NCBI GenBank assembly: GCA_022496205.1
Contig: WTXD01000065.1
Location: forward strand, 62,001 to 126,000
Length of the DNA stretch: 64,000 nucleotides
Direction of reading: 5' to 3'
Source of the DNA: Gloeopeniophorella convolvens
Lineage: Eukaryota > Basidiomycota > Agaricomycetes > Russulales
The stretch's first letter is position 1, and every line of letters starts with the position of its first letter. The notes below the pieces were generated by a model. That model was not told the origin of the DNA, did no database searches, and was given only the letters and a program-made list of their open reading frames with translations. Positions 46,917 to 57,514 of this stretch are shown piece by piece. The position numbers and the translations under genes were made by a program.

Positions 46917-48002
46917 ATGTCTTCCACCAGCGATACTCCCCCTTCAGATGATGACATCTCTCTTTTATCGAAGACAGTGCAACAGATTCTCAGCAGTGGC
47001 ATTAATCAGCGCCGGAGGTAAGCTGCTCGTTATCATAAAATGCACATATATGCACTAACGTGACCATGCTCAGCTATGCAAAGATGGTACTGGGACCATA
47101 CCACCATGCCGCAAGGTGGCTCTCACGCAGCGAGGACACTTAAACGACCTCCATGAAGTGATGCCTCCGACAATATGCAACAATGCAACTGTAAGTCGAC
47201 CGCATCATCCCTGAGTATGCTCGCGCTGACTCACGCACAATCCGACAAGGCACGTTGGCTCATATGCGACCACGATGACTGGCGCGAGTCGGACGACGAT
47301 CTCGAGCATATGAAGCTTTACAACCTCGTCGTCAAACTCTTCCACACCGACGCCATGCACAAATGGGCCGAGAAAACACTCAAAGAGTGGAACGCGTGCG
47401 TGGGCACGCCTCCGGTGTTTACTAGCTACTAACACATGAGTTAGAACAATGCTTAAAGGCCGTGCCAGGCGCGCGGAGGACCAGTCTGGTCCTGGCTCGA
47501 TGGCCATGGTGCTCTCCGGCCGCGTGGCCAACGGAACATGGGCACTCGACCCCGTTTTGGGACTTCGGCAGGTTGTGAGGCAGCCGCCGAGTGCTGCAGG
47601 TGGGTCTGGGAGCGGTGCAAGTAGCACAAACACGCCCAGCGCGGGAACTGGCATGAACACGCCCAGCGGCGGCGGCGCCCCTGCTCTCACAGCTGGAAGC
47701 ACACCCTCCCCGACAAGCAGCGCAGGCGCGCCTAGCAGCTCTGGCGGCGCGGGGCAAGGGTTCTCACAAACACCGGTATGATGCCAATAGTTTCCGGTAC
47801 TGTAACGTAGCTTATCGGTTACTATCGTACATAGGGTGCAGGTCCAAGCCAAACGGGGAATCGCCGGTGCTGGCGCGACTCGGAACTTGAGGAAGAGGAC
47901 GACGACGAGAATGCTGACAAGGGCGACGATGAGGACGACGGCGCGGCAGCGAAGAACAAACCCACATCAAAGACGAGGAAGACGAAGTCTCGGCGTTACT
48001 AA
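46917..48002 (+). CDS. Putative gene of unknown function with acidic then basic C-terminal tail
   Basis: Not recognised. A possible first exon at 46917 reads MSSTSDTPPSDDDISLLSKT, then VQQILSSGINQRR at a GTAAGC donor; a block YAKMVLGPYHHAARWLSRS follows, but the frame then stops and I could not resolve the join. The second half is convincing: SDKARWLICDHDDWRESDDD, LYNLVVKLFHTDAMHKWAEK, TLKEWN, spliced by an intron with a CTACTAAC branch site to ATMLKGRARRAEDQ, a Ser/Gly/Thr-rich linker (about 47590-47770), then a second intron and GAGPSQTGNRRCWRDSELEE. It closes with an acidic run (EEEDDDENADKGDDEDDG) and a basic end (KTRKTKSRRY). The tail resembles those of nuclear proteins. An alternative start is 47217. 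Confidence 0.45.
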
Positions 48003-49449
48003 CGGTGAGCCCGAGTCCGTGCGAGGCACGCATACGCTGATTCGTGAGCGCACCGCTGTAGGCCTCTGGATGCTTTAGCTAGAACAAGGTAAGCATGTGC
48101 CGTGAAACGGAATCGTGATCGTTTCTGACGCGCACCAGACAGGACTCGTCAAATCGTTATCTTGGAACTGACTTGAAGCTTGGGTGCGCGGGCCTGGATG
48201 GCTCGCGCGCGCGCGCGCTCGGACTCGGACTCGAACGCTTGTAGTCAATAAATTAACGCTAAACTAACAAATTATGAATGCTTTTTCACTATCTACATGA
48301 GGCGCGTGGACGTGCAAGGCGGAGCGCGGGGGTGCATGGGGTGCAGAGGGAACATTGGGAGCATGGGCTGGCGGCGCCGTCTCGAAATGGCACAGGCTCG
48401 CGTCGATGATTATGGTATGGCGCGGGATCGTCTTACTCATCATGGCCGTGCGCAGCGGCGATGTGTACTGCGTGGGCGTGCATGGGTGCAATGAATGTCG
48501 CACGCGCGCGCGCTGGTAACTCGGCACGGCTGGGGGATCATGGTGTGGCATGGGCTAGATCGTATCCCGACATCTGGCATGGCCGGGCCGGTCAGGTGCA
48601 CGGAGCGCATGGGGGGACATTGGGCGCATGGGGTGCATGGCCTGGCCAGGGATGGCACGGCCACGACCGTGCCCATTTGCTGATACGGTAGCGATAAGTG
48701 GGCCTACGGCGGCTGCCGAGCCTTGACATCTCCGCCATAACTCCGCCATGTGTCCTTCTTTTGTAATATTCATGGTCGCGCCGGAGCTGAAGAAGCTCTG
48801 GGTTCATTGACTCGAGCGCAGGGTGCCTACATCGCTACGGTGACCGGCGAGGAGTGGGTTCAGTAAAGTGGGCGTGCAACTGTAGGAGCGTCAATCTCGT
48901 TCGGCGATGATGTCATGGCATGTGACCTCGCAGCGAGTATAGATAGCTGTATCGTATCTTGTACTGTTCCTCACGCGTTTGTACTAACGAGCTCCGTCAA
49001 ATGTGATAACGCTGTCATCTTCCCGCTGCGACAGTCACCTCGTTTTTCACAACAGCAACTGGTGACTAAGTAGTGACGAGTCCTGAAACGAACAGCACCC
49101 CTTCTCTGCTTACATATCCGATCCGTGTTTTGTCATTGGCTTCGCGGTGCTGCCGTCCGACCACGACTCGATCGGCGTGTCTGCAGTGGATTTGATGGCC
49201 GCGCTTGCGTGTTAGAACGGCACGCATCTGCTAGTGTTGCTCTCGCGGCCTAGGATCTCTCAGGACTCCATGGAGTAAGTTCCTTCGTACACTTTCTAAA
49301 CGAATGGGAGTCATAATATTGAGTAACAGGTTGGCACGGGGCCACGCTGGGTCCTCTGAGCCGCTATGACGAGGAATGATAAATAGCGAGAATCAGCCGG
49401 CCCCCATTGCTACTTCCACAAGGACACACGGCTCTCATAACTCTCATAC
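48003..49449. other. Intergenic region with GC/CATGG-rich simple sequence
   Basis: About 1.4 kb. A GC dinucleotide run lies near 48207-48220, and 48300-48680 contains imperfect repeats of GTGCATGGGGTGCA / GGGACATTGGGCGCATGG type. No supported gene. Confidence 0.4.
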
Positions 49450-50449
49450 ATGTCCGGATACAAGAACTTTGCTATCATCGGGGCATCTGGCTCAATTGGG
49501 AGCTTCATCACGCGTCAATTCCTGAAGGAGAAGGCAGAAGGTGCTGTCGACGAGGTCGTTGTGCTGACTCGCGAGGTATGTTCTCCAAATGCATACCACG
49601 GTGAAATGTACTGATTCGGTCAGGGATCCGACACTACCGCAGAGGATGGTGTCAAGGTGATTAAAGTCGACTACTCAAATCATGAATCCGTCAAGAACGC
49701 TCTGGATGGAATCGACGTCGTCATTTCTGCGTTAAGGAGTGCGGTACTGCACCTACAGCCAGGTATCGCCGCGGCTGCCAAACAAGCAGGGGTCAAGCTT
49801 TTCGTTCCCTCGGAATTTGGTGGAGTGACCGAAGGGGCGACTGAAGGAGTCCTCGCTGTGCAGGCCAATGTCCATGCTCAGCTGAGAGCGATAGGTATTC
49901 CATACACGCTCTTCTACACTGGGATGTGGCCGGATTTTATCTTCAACGAGTACGTCGCGCATCGTGCGTTGCGGAGTGTCATTGACCGCAGGATAGATTT
50001 ACTCAGCTGGATCTTGCATCGGGAAAGGTGACCATCGGCGGTGACGGTAATAGTCTGGTATCGTTCACCTCCCGAACGGACGTTGCGCGATATGTCGCCT
50101 ACGCCTTGACACGCCTTCCCATCGAACGCCTACAGAACCGCGCATTTAGTATTGCAGGGGACAGTACTGTGAGTCCAAGTACCAATATAGGCTTGGCGGG
50201 GTTCTGAGGGAATTCTTCGAACAGTCATTTAGCGAGATCTTCAAGCAGTATGAAGCGAAGACAGCGAGGAAACTGGAGATTACCCATATTCCGGTTTCGG
50301 AACTCAACGAAAAGCTGGCGGAAAACCCCCAGGACATTGTCAGCTTTCTGCGCAAATTTTGGGCAGTGTATGGTCCACTCGAGAGGTTGGATAATAACCT
50401 GTACCCCGGATGGAACCCATCTTCGGTGGCCAACAACCTTAATTTGTGA
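49450..50449 (+). CDS. NmrA-like NAD(P)-binding protein, copy 7
   Basis: Intact four-exon gene of a second subgroup shared with copy 8. Start MSGYKNFAIIGASGSIGSFI, so the nucleotide loop is GASGSIG rather than GAGxxG. Then FLKEKAEGAVDEVVVLTRE, GSDTTAEDGVKVIKVDYSNH, GIDVVISALRSAVLHLQPG, LFVPSEFGGVTEGATEGVL, YTLFYTGMWPDFIFNE, FTQLDLASGKVTIGGDG, SLVSFTSRTDVARYVAYALT, FSIAGD in place of FRCEADRK, FSEIFKQYEAKTARKLEITH and NNLYPGWNPSSVANNL. The FSIAGD and YPGWNPSSV blocks and the KFWAVYGPL segment set this subgroup apart. Separated from copy 6 by about 4.5 kb containing an unrelated gene. Confidence 0.83.
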
Positions 50450-50499
50450 TCGTTGTGTATCGAGGCTGCTTCAGATGTATATGATGTGATGTCCTAGGG

Positions 50500-50866
50500 C
50501 ACTGCATGCACGGCAAACTATTCTGGTGCAGAATAGGCGTGGGAGAGTCAAACTCTTACCATAACTATACTTGTCGAGAAAAGTGTTGGGATAAAATGTT
50601 AACTTTCCTTCTCTGACATGTCTAATAATGGCAAACTATTCTTGACATCGTAAAATGGTAGACAATTTCTATAGGGGCACCCCCTTGACAATAACAAAAA
50701 TACTCTAACATTTTGTGATACTGGGAAGAGTTTATGTTTGTCAGACATGTCAGAGAAGATAAGTTAACATTTTATTACAACACTTTTCTTGACAAATATA
50801 GTTGTGATAAGAGTTTGACTCTCCCACACCTATTCCGCACCAGAATAGTTTGCCGTGCATGCAGTG
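50500..50866. mobile_element. CACTA-like MITE with inverted repeats longer than 120 bp
   Basis: A 367-bp AT-rich element beginning CACTGCATGCACGGCAAACT (50500) and ending with its reverse complement at 50866. The two arms stay alignable for about 125 bp with scattered mismatches (for example GGAGAGTCAAACTCTTA and AAAGTGTTG...TAAAATGTTAACTT in both). The unit is flanked by GGG on each side (50497-50499, 50867-50869). CACT termini and a three-base duplication are typical of the CACTA/EnSpm group. It has no coding capacity. It lies 50 bp past the stop of NmrA-like copy 7 and about 100 bp from the 3' end of the LINE. Confidence 0.8.
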
Positions 50867-50963
50867 GGGTGTACCTGTGTCCTCATGTGAGAGTGTCTCT
50901 GATTAGATATTTTGAGCAGGCTTCCGACGTACACCCAGTCCAAAAGGTGCATATGTACGAGCA

Positions 50964-53745
50964 TTTTTTTTTTTTATCAGCATTTATATTCCGCAACAGC
51001 GAGTTCATCGCAAGATGCGGTCGCACTACATACATAGTACAGTTTCACAGGGTCAGAGTCAAAGTATGCGTAATCAGGCCCGGCGCAAATAGAAGTAGTA
51101 GTCAGTAGTCAAAGTCTGATCCGCTGCTAGGGCGTTAGAGTTCCGAGTCGCTTTCACAGCGACAAAGCAGTGGCCACATGTAGGCCGCAACCGTGCGTGG
51201 GACCTTCAGGGGGGTTCTGGGGGTTGAGGGGGCGTGCGGGGCACCATCAGGCAGCGAGTGGCCTCGATGAACTTGGCCAGCGCGGCGCCCCCCTCCTTTG
51301 TTCCGAAGATTTTGTGCAGCGAGTAGTCGTGGGCGATGGGACGGAGTATGGTTCGGCGGGGTTCGGCATATAGTGGGCATGAAGTGAGGACGTGGTCTAT
51401 GGTCTGAAGTGGTGCGTCCGGACAGTCGCATGACGTGCGTTCTGTCGGTTTCATCATGGCAGTGTAGGCACCGCAAAAGGCGTGGCCGGTGAGGAGGTGG
51501 GTGAATGTGGATATGATGGCCGGGCCGTCTTTGCCGAATGCATGGCTTGGTAAGCCGGTGCGAGTTTGCCATTAGGCGGGTTGGGAAGACCCTGCCATGC
51601 GTCCGATCGCTGAGAGGATGCGTGCCAGGCTGTTTCCAGGCAAACACGGCCGCTTCTTTGTTGGACATTCGCTGGTGAGAGAGAGTGTGGGGTTCTCTCT
51701 GATTCGGAAGGAGGGGGAGTGTCACGTGCTATGCAGGGGTTCTGCCGAAGGACTTGCAAGACCTAAGCCTTGCAGTCGCAGTAGAGGATGAAGAGCGATG
51801 GGGCAAGTCGGGTGGCGTTCAAGCACACTAGAGGATGCCACTGAAACTCCAGTATATTACAGGAGGTCAAAGCTAAGGAGCTAAGACGCTACTGGCAGGT
51901 CCTTATATACTACAAGGGTACCTACTGACTAAGCAACTGGATCGGGTTCATGTGGGTCAAGAAGCGCAGAGTACAAGTGGAGCATGCTATAAATAGACAT
52001 GCTGACTGAACGCTCACTCAGCTAACGTCACCATCAGTCAGCAGTGAGTCATCCGCGTTTCGTCAGCGTCATGGCCTAGGCCCGGTCACGAGTCTCATCA
52101 TGTGCTCAGTCACGTGACTGCGGAGAACTCAGTCCAAGGGCGAGGCGTCGTGTTGAGACGGACAGGACTCAGGACAGGAAGGACGTCTCTGATTAGATTA
52201 GATAAGGGACTTGGTGATCTGCGAGCTATCTGATCTACAATGTATATGACATCATTATGTTCTAGCCCCTAAGGCTGTACCTACTCTCGTTCCTGTTCTA
52301 GATTCTTCCGGGCTCTTCCATGACCCACATGCAGTTCCGGGTTGACCCACCTGCAGTTCCGGTCGACCCACTTTAGTTCCGCTTTCACATGGGTCTCTGG
52401 TTATCACATGTTGCTGTTGTTTATCACATGCAAACCACACTCCTTTTGTGTATATAAAGGACGCTGTTTTCGCCCTTGTAGCCTCAGTCTGTTGACTTCA
52501 CTGACTGAGGCAAGTACTTTACTTCCGGAACTTCCGGACTTGCGCTTACCTAGTTACTTTAGCTTTGCTCTTGCTTGCCTAGGTATTGCGCCAATGATAT
52601 TCAGTCTGTTGACTTCACTGACTGAGCTTTGCTCTTGCTTGCCTAGTTGGCACCCTGTTTCTGCTGCGCTTCAACACGTCGAAGCCGGTCATCTATGCTC
52701 GTCAGTCCCTCCTGCTGCTGATCGTACCACACCAGGTTGGCATGGATATCTGCAGTCGTCAGAAGGGTTGTCGGGGTCGGTTCGCCCGGCCCGGAAGCCG
52801 CGGGCTGAGATCGTGACAGGGAGGGAGACGCCGGACTTAGTGAGCTCGTCAGCGCGCTCGTTGCCGAGGATTCCTGCGTGCCCCGGGCACCACCGGATTT
52901 CCACCGTCAGGTCCCTAGAATTAGAAAGGATATTGTCAATGGTTTGTTTGAATGTGAGTGAGTATTTCTGGGCCACGTGAGGGCACGCAGAGTATATTGT
53001 ATGTAGGGAGGAAAAAGAGTCTGAAAGAAAAATGATGTGCCGGCAGTCAGGGTGTGACGTAAGAGCAGTCTGGGCCATCGTCGCCCCGGCAGCCAGGGCC
53101 GCCATCTCTGCATCGAATATGGTGGCGGACGTCCCGAGGGACCGCGCCGTGTTGGCTAGCTCCGCTCCTCGGAAGAAGACGGACGCGCCGTAACCCGAGT
53201 GCATGACTGAGTCCCTGTTTGGGTTGAAACGGGAGCCGTCTGTGAAGATGAAGAGTGTGTTCGATGAGTGATCAATGGAGTCGGCTTTGAGCCGGAGTAC
53301 GTAAGGTTTGCGTGCATCGCCACGGTAGGTATTTGTATCAATGATGAGACGTTTACCCCAATTGTTGCCTCGGGCCCATGGGGGTGCGGCGTATAGGTTG
53401 AGGCGTTCGCCTCCTTGTGCGACTCTGGTGGCGAGTCAAGTGAGGGTTGTCTGAATGGGTCGGGAGTGTGGGATGGTGATGGGGAGCGGCGGTTCGCTGT
53501 CTTCCCAGACGCCCCATTCGTTGCCGAGTCAAGTGAGAAGTTGTGATTTCGCATCTAGTTTGGAAAGGCGCAAAGCCATGTTGCTGACGAGCATCTCCAG
53601 ACGTAAGTCCATGGGGAGAATGCCCGCCAGCATCTGTAGGGGTTCAGTGGGCGTCGTGCGGAATGCGCCGATATGTACGAGCATGATGGTTGATGGTTGA
53701 TGATGGAACTCGCAGGAGAGACAACTCGGGCCGATCGTGATATTG
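50964..53745 (-). mobile_element. Decayed LINE (non-LTR retrotransposon) with RNase H, interrupted
   Basis: Minus-strand remnant. From upstream: end of the reverse transcriptase region (AFRTTPTEPLQMLAGILPMD, LRLEMLVSNMALRLSKLDAK; about 53690-53540); NNWGKRLIIDTNTYRG; then RNase H (LFIFTDGSRFNPN, GYGASVFFRGAEL, DAEMAALAAG, HIIFLSDSFSSLHTI, IRWCPGHAGILGNERADEL; 53260-52830). It breaks off near 52750 and resumes at about 51780 with the C-terminal part (AWHASSQRSDAWQGLPN, ISTFTHLLTGHAFCGAYTAM, CDCPDAPLQTIDHVLTSCPL), ending near 51206. A run of 12 T on the plus strand (50964-50975) is the poly(A) tail. Two TGA stops lie in the 5' portion. The 5' two thirds, including most of the reverse transcriptase, are absent. 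Confidence 0.8.
51779..52750. mobile_element. LTR-like DNA inserted into the LINE
   Basis: This roughly 970-bp block interrupts the LINE coding region. The eight bases TGCAGTCG occur immediately on both sides (51771-51778 and 52751-52758), as a target duplication would. Inside are two promoter-like regions in opposite directions: on the plus strand TGTATATAAAGGACGC (52449-52464), and on the minus strand a TATATAAGG box near 51900-51910. Plus-strand sequence from about 52256 has short GTTCCGG...CCCAC repeats (52330-52380). CAGTCTGTTGACTTCACTGA occurs at 52486 and again at 52600; TTTGCTCTTGCTTGCCTAG also occurs twice. This looks like solo-LTR material, perhaps from two elements, but no TG...CA boundaries could be fixed. 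Confidence 0.45.
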
Positions 53746-54083
53746 CAAAGCTATACATTACGTAATCATGTGGCACGTGGATGGCGTGCGCGATGCCGAC
53801 GCCGTCGTACCGTACCTACCATAACTTCACCCGCCCCATATCCTCCGTCATCGTCATTTCAGGCCGGAAATGCAGTGCAGATTTCCTATTGAGTCAGCCA
53901 AGGATTCAGCGAGTCTCTCACCGTAGGCCTTTGCAATCTTTCGAAGTGGGAGCATCACAATCGAACAGGTGGTTCTCGGATTCGGCTGCCCTCAGGGCTA
54001 TCAAACCCGATAAATAGGGGTAGACTCAGGATGAAGAACTAGTCAATCTCCCTCCGCTCTCTTGAAGGGGAACACACTCACGT
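53746..54083. other. Spacer between LINE remnant and NmrA-like copy 8
   Basis: About 340 bp including the upstream flank of copy 8 (AAATAGGGG near 54010 could be a weak TATA element). No gene. Confidence 0.4.
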
Positions 54084-55085
54084 AGGTCTGCTCACAGGAG
54101 TTTCGCTATCGTCGGGGCTGGGGGGATAGGCCGCTACATCGTACGTCAATTTCTGGCGGAAAAGGTGGCTGGTACTGTCAACGAGGTCGTCGTATTGACT
54201 CGCCCGGTGCGTTCTGCCTTTGTATGTGGGGGTCAATTGGCTGATTCGGTCAGGGATCCAATACCACTGTCGAGGGAGATGCTAAAGTGGTCCCAGTGGA
54301 CTACTCCAACCACGATTCCATCAAAAACGCTTTGAATAGTATCGACGTCGTCATCTCCGCCATTGGGACTGCCAGACCCGGTCTGCAGCCGAGTATCGCT
54401 GCGGCCGCTCAAGAAGCCGGGGTCAAGCTGTTTGTTCCCTCAGAGTTCGGAGGAGTAACCGAAGGGGCGACAGAAGGACTGTTCGTGACGAAGGCCAACA
54501 TTCAATCTCAGCTCAAGGAGATTGGTATTCCGTACACGCTCTTCTATACCGGACCATTCGCTGACTTTGTCTTCAACAAGTACGTCTCGCGCCAATATGT
54601 GTACTGTATACGTGATGTCGCTGACAGAAGGACAGATATCTCAAGCTGGATCTTCCCTCGGGGAAAGTGGAACTAGGCGGCGACGGCAGTAGTCTGCTCT
54701 CGTTCGCTGCCCGGGCGGATGTGGCGCGCTATCTCCCATACGCCTTGACGCGCCTTCCTGCCGAAAAGCTGCAAAACCGTGCATCAGCATCGCAGGGGAG
54801 ACAACGGTACGCCGGAGCGAGTTGGTGCTCGTGTTGGTGTCTGACATATTTCTGAGCCAGACCTTCAATGCAGTCTTCAAGCAGTATGAAGAGAAGACTG
54901 GGACGAAGTTGGATGTCGCTTACGTTCCGCTTTCCGAACTCGAGAAGAGGCTCGCGGCGAATTCACAGGATATCGTCGCTTTCCTGCACAAGGTTTGGGC
55001 TACCTACGGCCCATTTGGGAACCCAGACAACGACTTGTACCCTGGGTGGAATCCATCCTCGGTAATTGAGAGCTTAACCGGATGA
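54084..55085 (+). pseudogene. NmrA-like copy 8, lost start codon and a frameshift
   Basis: Closest to copy 7. Where copy 7 has ATG, this copy has AGG (54084-54086) in AGGTCTGCTCACAGGAGTTTCGC; the frame reads RSAHRSFAIVGAGGIGRYIV and hits TGA seven codons upstream with no ATG between. Exon 2 is intact: VVPVDYSNHDSIKNALNSID, LFVPSEFGGVTEGATEGL, YTLFYTGPFADFVFNK. In exon 3, YLKLDLPSGKVELGGDG and LTRLPAEKLQNRA are followed by a one-base deletion near 54783 (GCATCAGCATCGCAGGGG for GCA-TTY-AGC-ATC...), which loses SIAGETT. Exon 4 is clean (FNAVFKQYEEKTGTKLDVAY, DNDLYPGWNPSSVIESLTG). An upstream start exon cannot be ruled out, but none is evident. Confidence 0.75.
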
Positions 55086-55795
55086 TAGGTACCGCGAACC
55101 GCAGTACTTCGGGATGTATTCGAGCGAGTGTCGTGAACGGTCGTGTAGTCGGAAGCGTGAACTGGATATATGAATTTACTTGAGGATCGCCGACATGGAT
55201 AGGTTAACTAGAACACTAGCACACAGCATACCGTCCGTCGACTGCTCGGTCCGCCTCTGTTGGCAAGGCTGATGTAGGAAACGCGACACTTTATGCAGGT
55301 CATCGTTGACGCCCCTTGCATTCGGTGCACTCGTAGGACGCTCCCCGTATGGGAATTGCATGACGGTGTCGAGGCAGAGTGCGTATCGCGCGTTGTTAGA
55401 ATTGTACAAGTTCCTATCGAAGCGCGGGTTGCAGCGTGCACTGCTGCGGAGCATACACGAGCATGCTTGTCAAACTCTCACACCCTGTGACCACATGTTC
55501 TTATACGATCAGGGACTCGAGGCAGAGCTTCGAAAGCGGGCGCAGCAGAGCCTAGACAAAATACGGCGATAGTTATCGTGATATGGACATACGGTACTTA
55601 TCAAGAAGAACGTCGACCGAACGGTGGCAGGCAAGGGGAGGTGCGGTCAGGTTGAATCCCACCGGACGAGTCAATGGATCCAGAGGTGTCGGTGCTCTGG
55701 GTGACTCTCGTTCATGCCAATTGTGTGAAGCAAACTAGGAGTATACGTTCCACGAACCGGGCTCGTTCTTTGTAGTAGGTTTGGATTAGGGGTAG
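55086..55795. other. Intergenic region with one possible gene fragment
   Basis: At 55306-55572 (plus) an 88-codon frame reads MTVSRQSAYRALLELYKFLS and ends LRKRAQQSLDKIRR; it looks helical and coding-like and follows an acceptor-like TTTATGCAG at 55288, but no partner exon or family was recognised. Confidence 0.3.
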
Positions 55796-56361
55796 CTAAC
55801 CATACCCGTCGACTTCTGGAAGTAGGGGTAGGGTACGATCTATCGGTCCTGACATTCCCGAATGGACTTCAGCGAGCCAAGTGATATGCGAGCTATTCTG
55901 TGGTGAAGGACTATCAGTGGTTTTTCGCCGGAATTCGTGGAACAAGTTGAAGTTCGAATCTTGATGTCTGTAGCTTGGAAAACCATTGCCCCTTGTGTGA
56001 TCTCCGCATTGGTTGCAACCCTTGGGAGTCGCTGATAGACGAAGACTGGACACCAGGCCTACTCGTGTGGGTCCAGGCTATCGAGGGATCGACCATGTAA
56101 GATCGCCGAGTGAGTGGGGCCGTACCTCGCAGGGTAGTTATGGTTGAGCAATTCGTCACAACTTTTCCAACGGAGACCGTCAAAAGTATTGATCGTGTCA
56201 AGCTCGGCCTGCCGGACAGCTTTTCCAAAGGCATCGACAAATTCTATATCGGCGGACGGGGGGCTGGGAGACCTAAGTTTTGTGAAGTCACCTCTTGCGG
56301 TGACCACCTGCCCCTCTGTACTTTCATATCTAATTAGACACGTGTCACTCATGTGATCCAC
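55796..56361 (-). CDS. Possible short gene of unknown function
   Basis: Minus-strand frame from 56361 or 56352: MSDTCLIRYESTEGQVVTAR, then SPSPPSADIEFVDAFGKAVR and FDGLRWKSCDELLNHNYPAR. It runs into a GTACGG donor near 56125 with a CGATAG acceptor about 50 nt on, after which two frames are possible, one closing quickly (SLDPHE). Nothing is recognised. It could be a small intracellular protein or a truncated gene. Confidence 0.3.
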
Positions 56362-57514
56362 CCGGCCAACTAGTGCTGTAATCGCGCGAAAGGCGCGCCC
56401 GCACGGGCTGGCCCGCCTGCGGTTTCCATACCGGGCTTCTCTTAACTTGCATCAGAAAAAAGGCGCGGGGATTGCCCCGGGTTACGCCGACCGACCGAGC
56501 ACCGAAATGGGCCGAAATAGGCCGCTGTTGGGTTAGAGCCGGTTGTAACCCCGCAAAATCTTACATAACCGCGAATTGAGCGTCGCACGGCATAACCGTG
56601 CTTTCGTGCCGCTCTTATGGCAGTTGTGATGGATTGTGACCGGATTGCATCCCAATTATAATGTACTTAGGGGACAACTACACTTTTCCCGTGCTTCCCA
56701 AGCATATGGGTTGTAAGGACATACTGTCCCTGCTACCATGAGGTAGTAGTTGGTCCACAGAGACCTTGAAGTTTGTCCTGAGCAGCAGTGCTTCAAGCTC
56801 GAGCTTCGACCTCACACCAGGTGGATGATCTGAACCATCGGATTTATATTAATCAACTATATACTACATTTCATTACACAATACTCAGTAGACTCAAAGC
56901 TAACCCTAATCCGGCATCAGCACAATCTACTGACCCCTACAGCACTCTAAAACCTCACGAGTCACTGACCGATTCAGTAAGGGTGGTGGCGGAAGTCCTA
57001 AAGATTATAGAGGGTAATGATAGATACAACTAGGTGCAAATGCATATCAGCTCCACCAGGGTGAGGGGGCAAGTGCACATACCTCGAATGTAACACTAGC
57101 CTGACTTCACACTGGTGGCATAGCATACCTACATGGCGATCAGACCTGTGATAATGTGTCTACCTCATTATTTAAATACCAGTTCGTAATGAGGCAACTC
57201 ACAAGAAGGCACATAACATACGATGTGACATTGCAGACACCGTGCGCATGGTCTTCACCATACAGCCTGTACATGCGCAGACATCACTGATGTACCCAAA
57301 CACAGCACACCGTGGCCACACATCCTCAAGGCCAACAGCATGCACCTCGGGTACCTGGGTAAAGGAGTTCGTGCGATGAGGAAGTGAGCGGACAAGCACG
57401 CCGTGCAGCACTGTGATCAACATACTGTATACTGTTCATGGTCACAATATGGTCTAGGTGGCGTAGCAGACATACCTTTGGGTCGACGTGTTCCTGAGAG
57501 GGATAGTGTAATGC
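56362..57514. other. Intergenic region, nothing supported
   Basis: About 1.15 kb. A GC-rich part (56380-56500) gives way to AT-rich sequence. An 81-codon plus frame at 56788-57033 (MLQARASTSHQVDDLNHRIY...) is the only one of note and is unrecognised. Confidence 0.35.

Noticed and set aside
47205..47852. Minus-strand frame of 215 codons
   Set aside because: The plus strand has a better-supported spliced gene with branch site and acidic/basic tail; the minus frame looks like its shadow.
51135..51725. 196-codon minus frame in the LINE
   Set aside because: A neighbouring frame carries the real LINE C-terminal motifs (CDCPDAPLQTIDHVLTSCPL); this one is a shadow.
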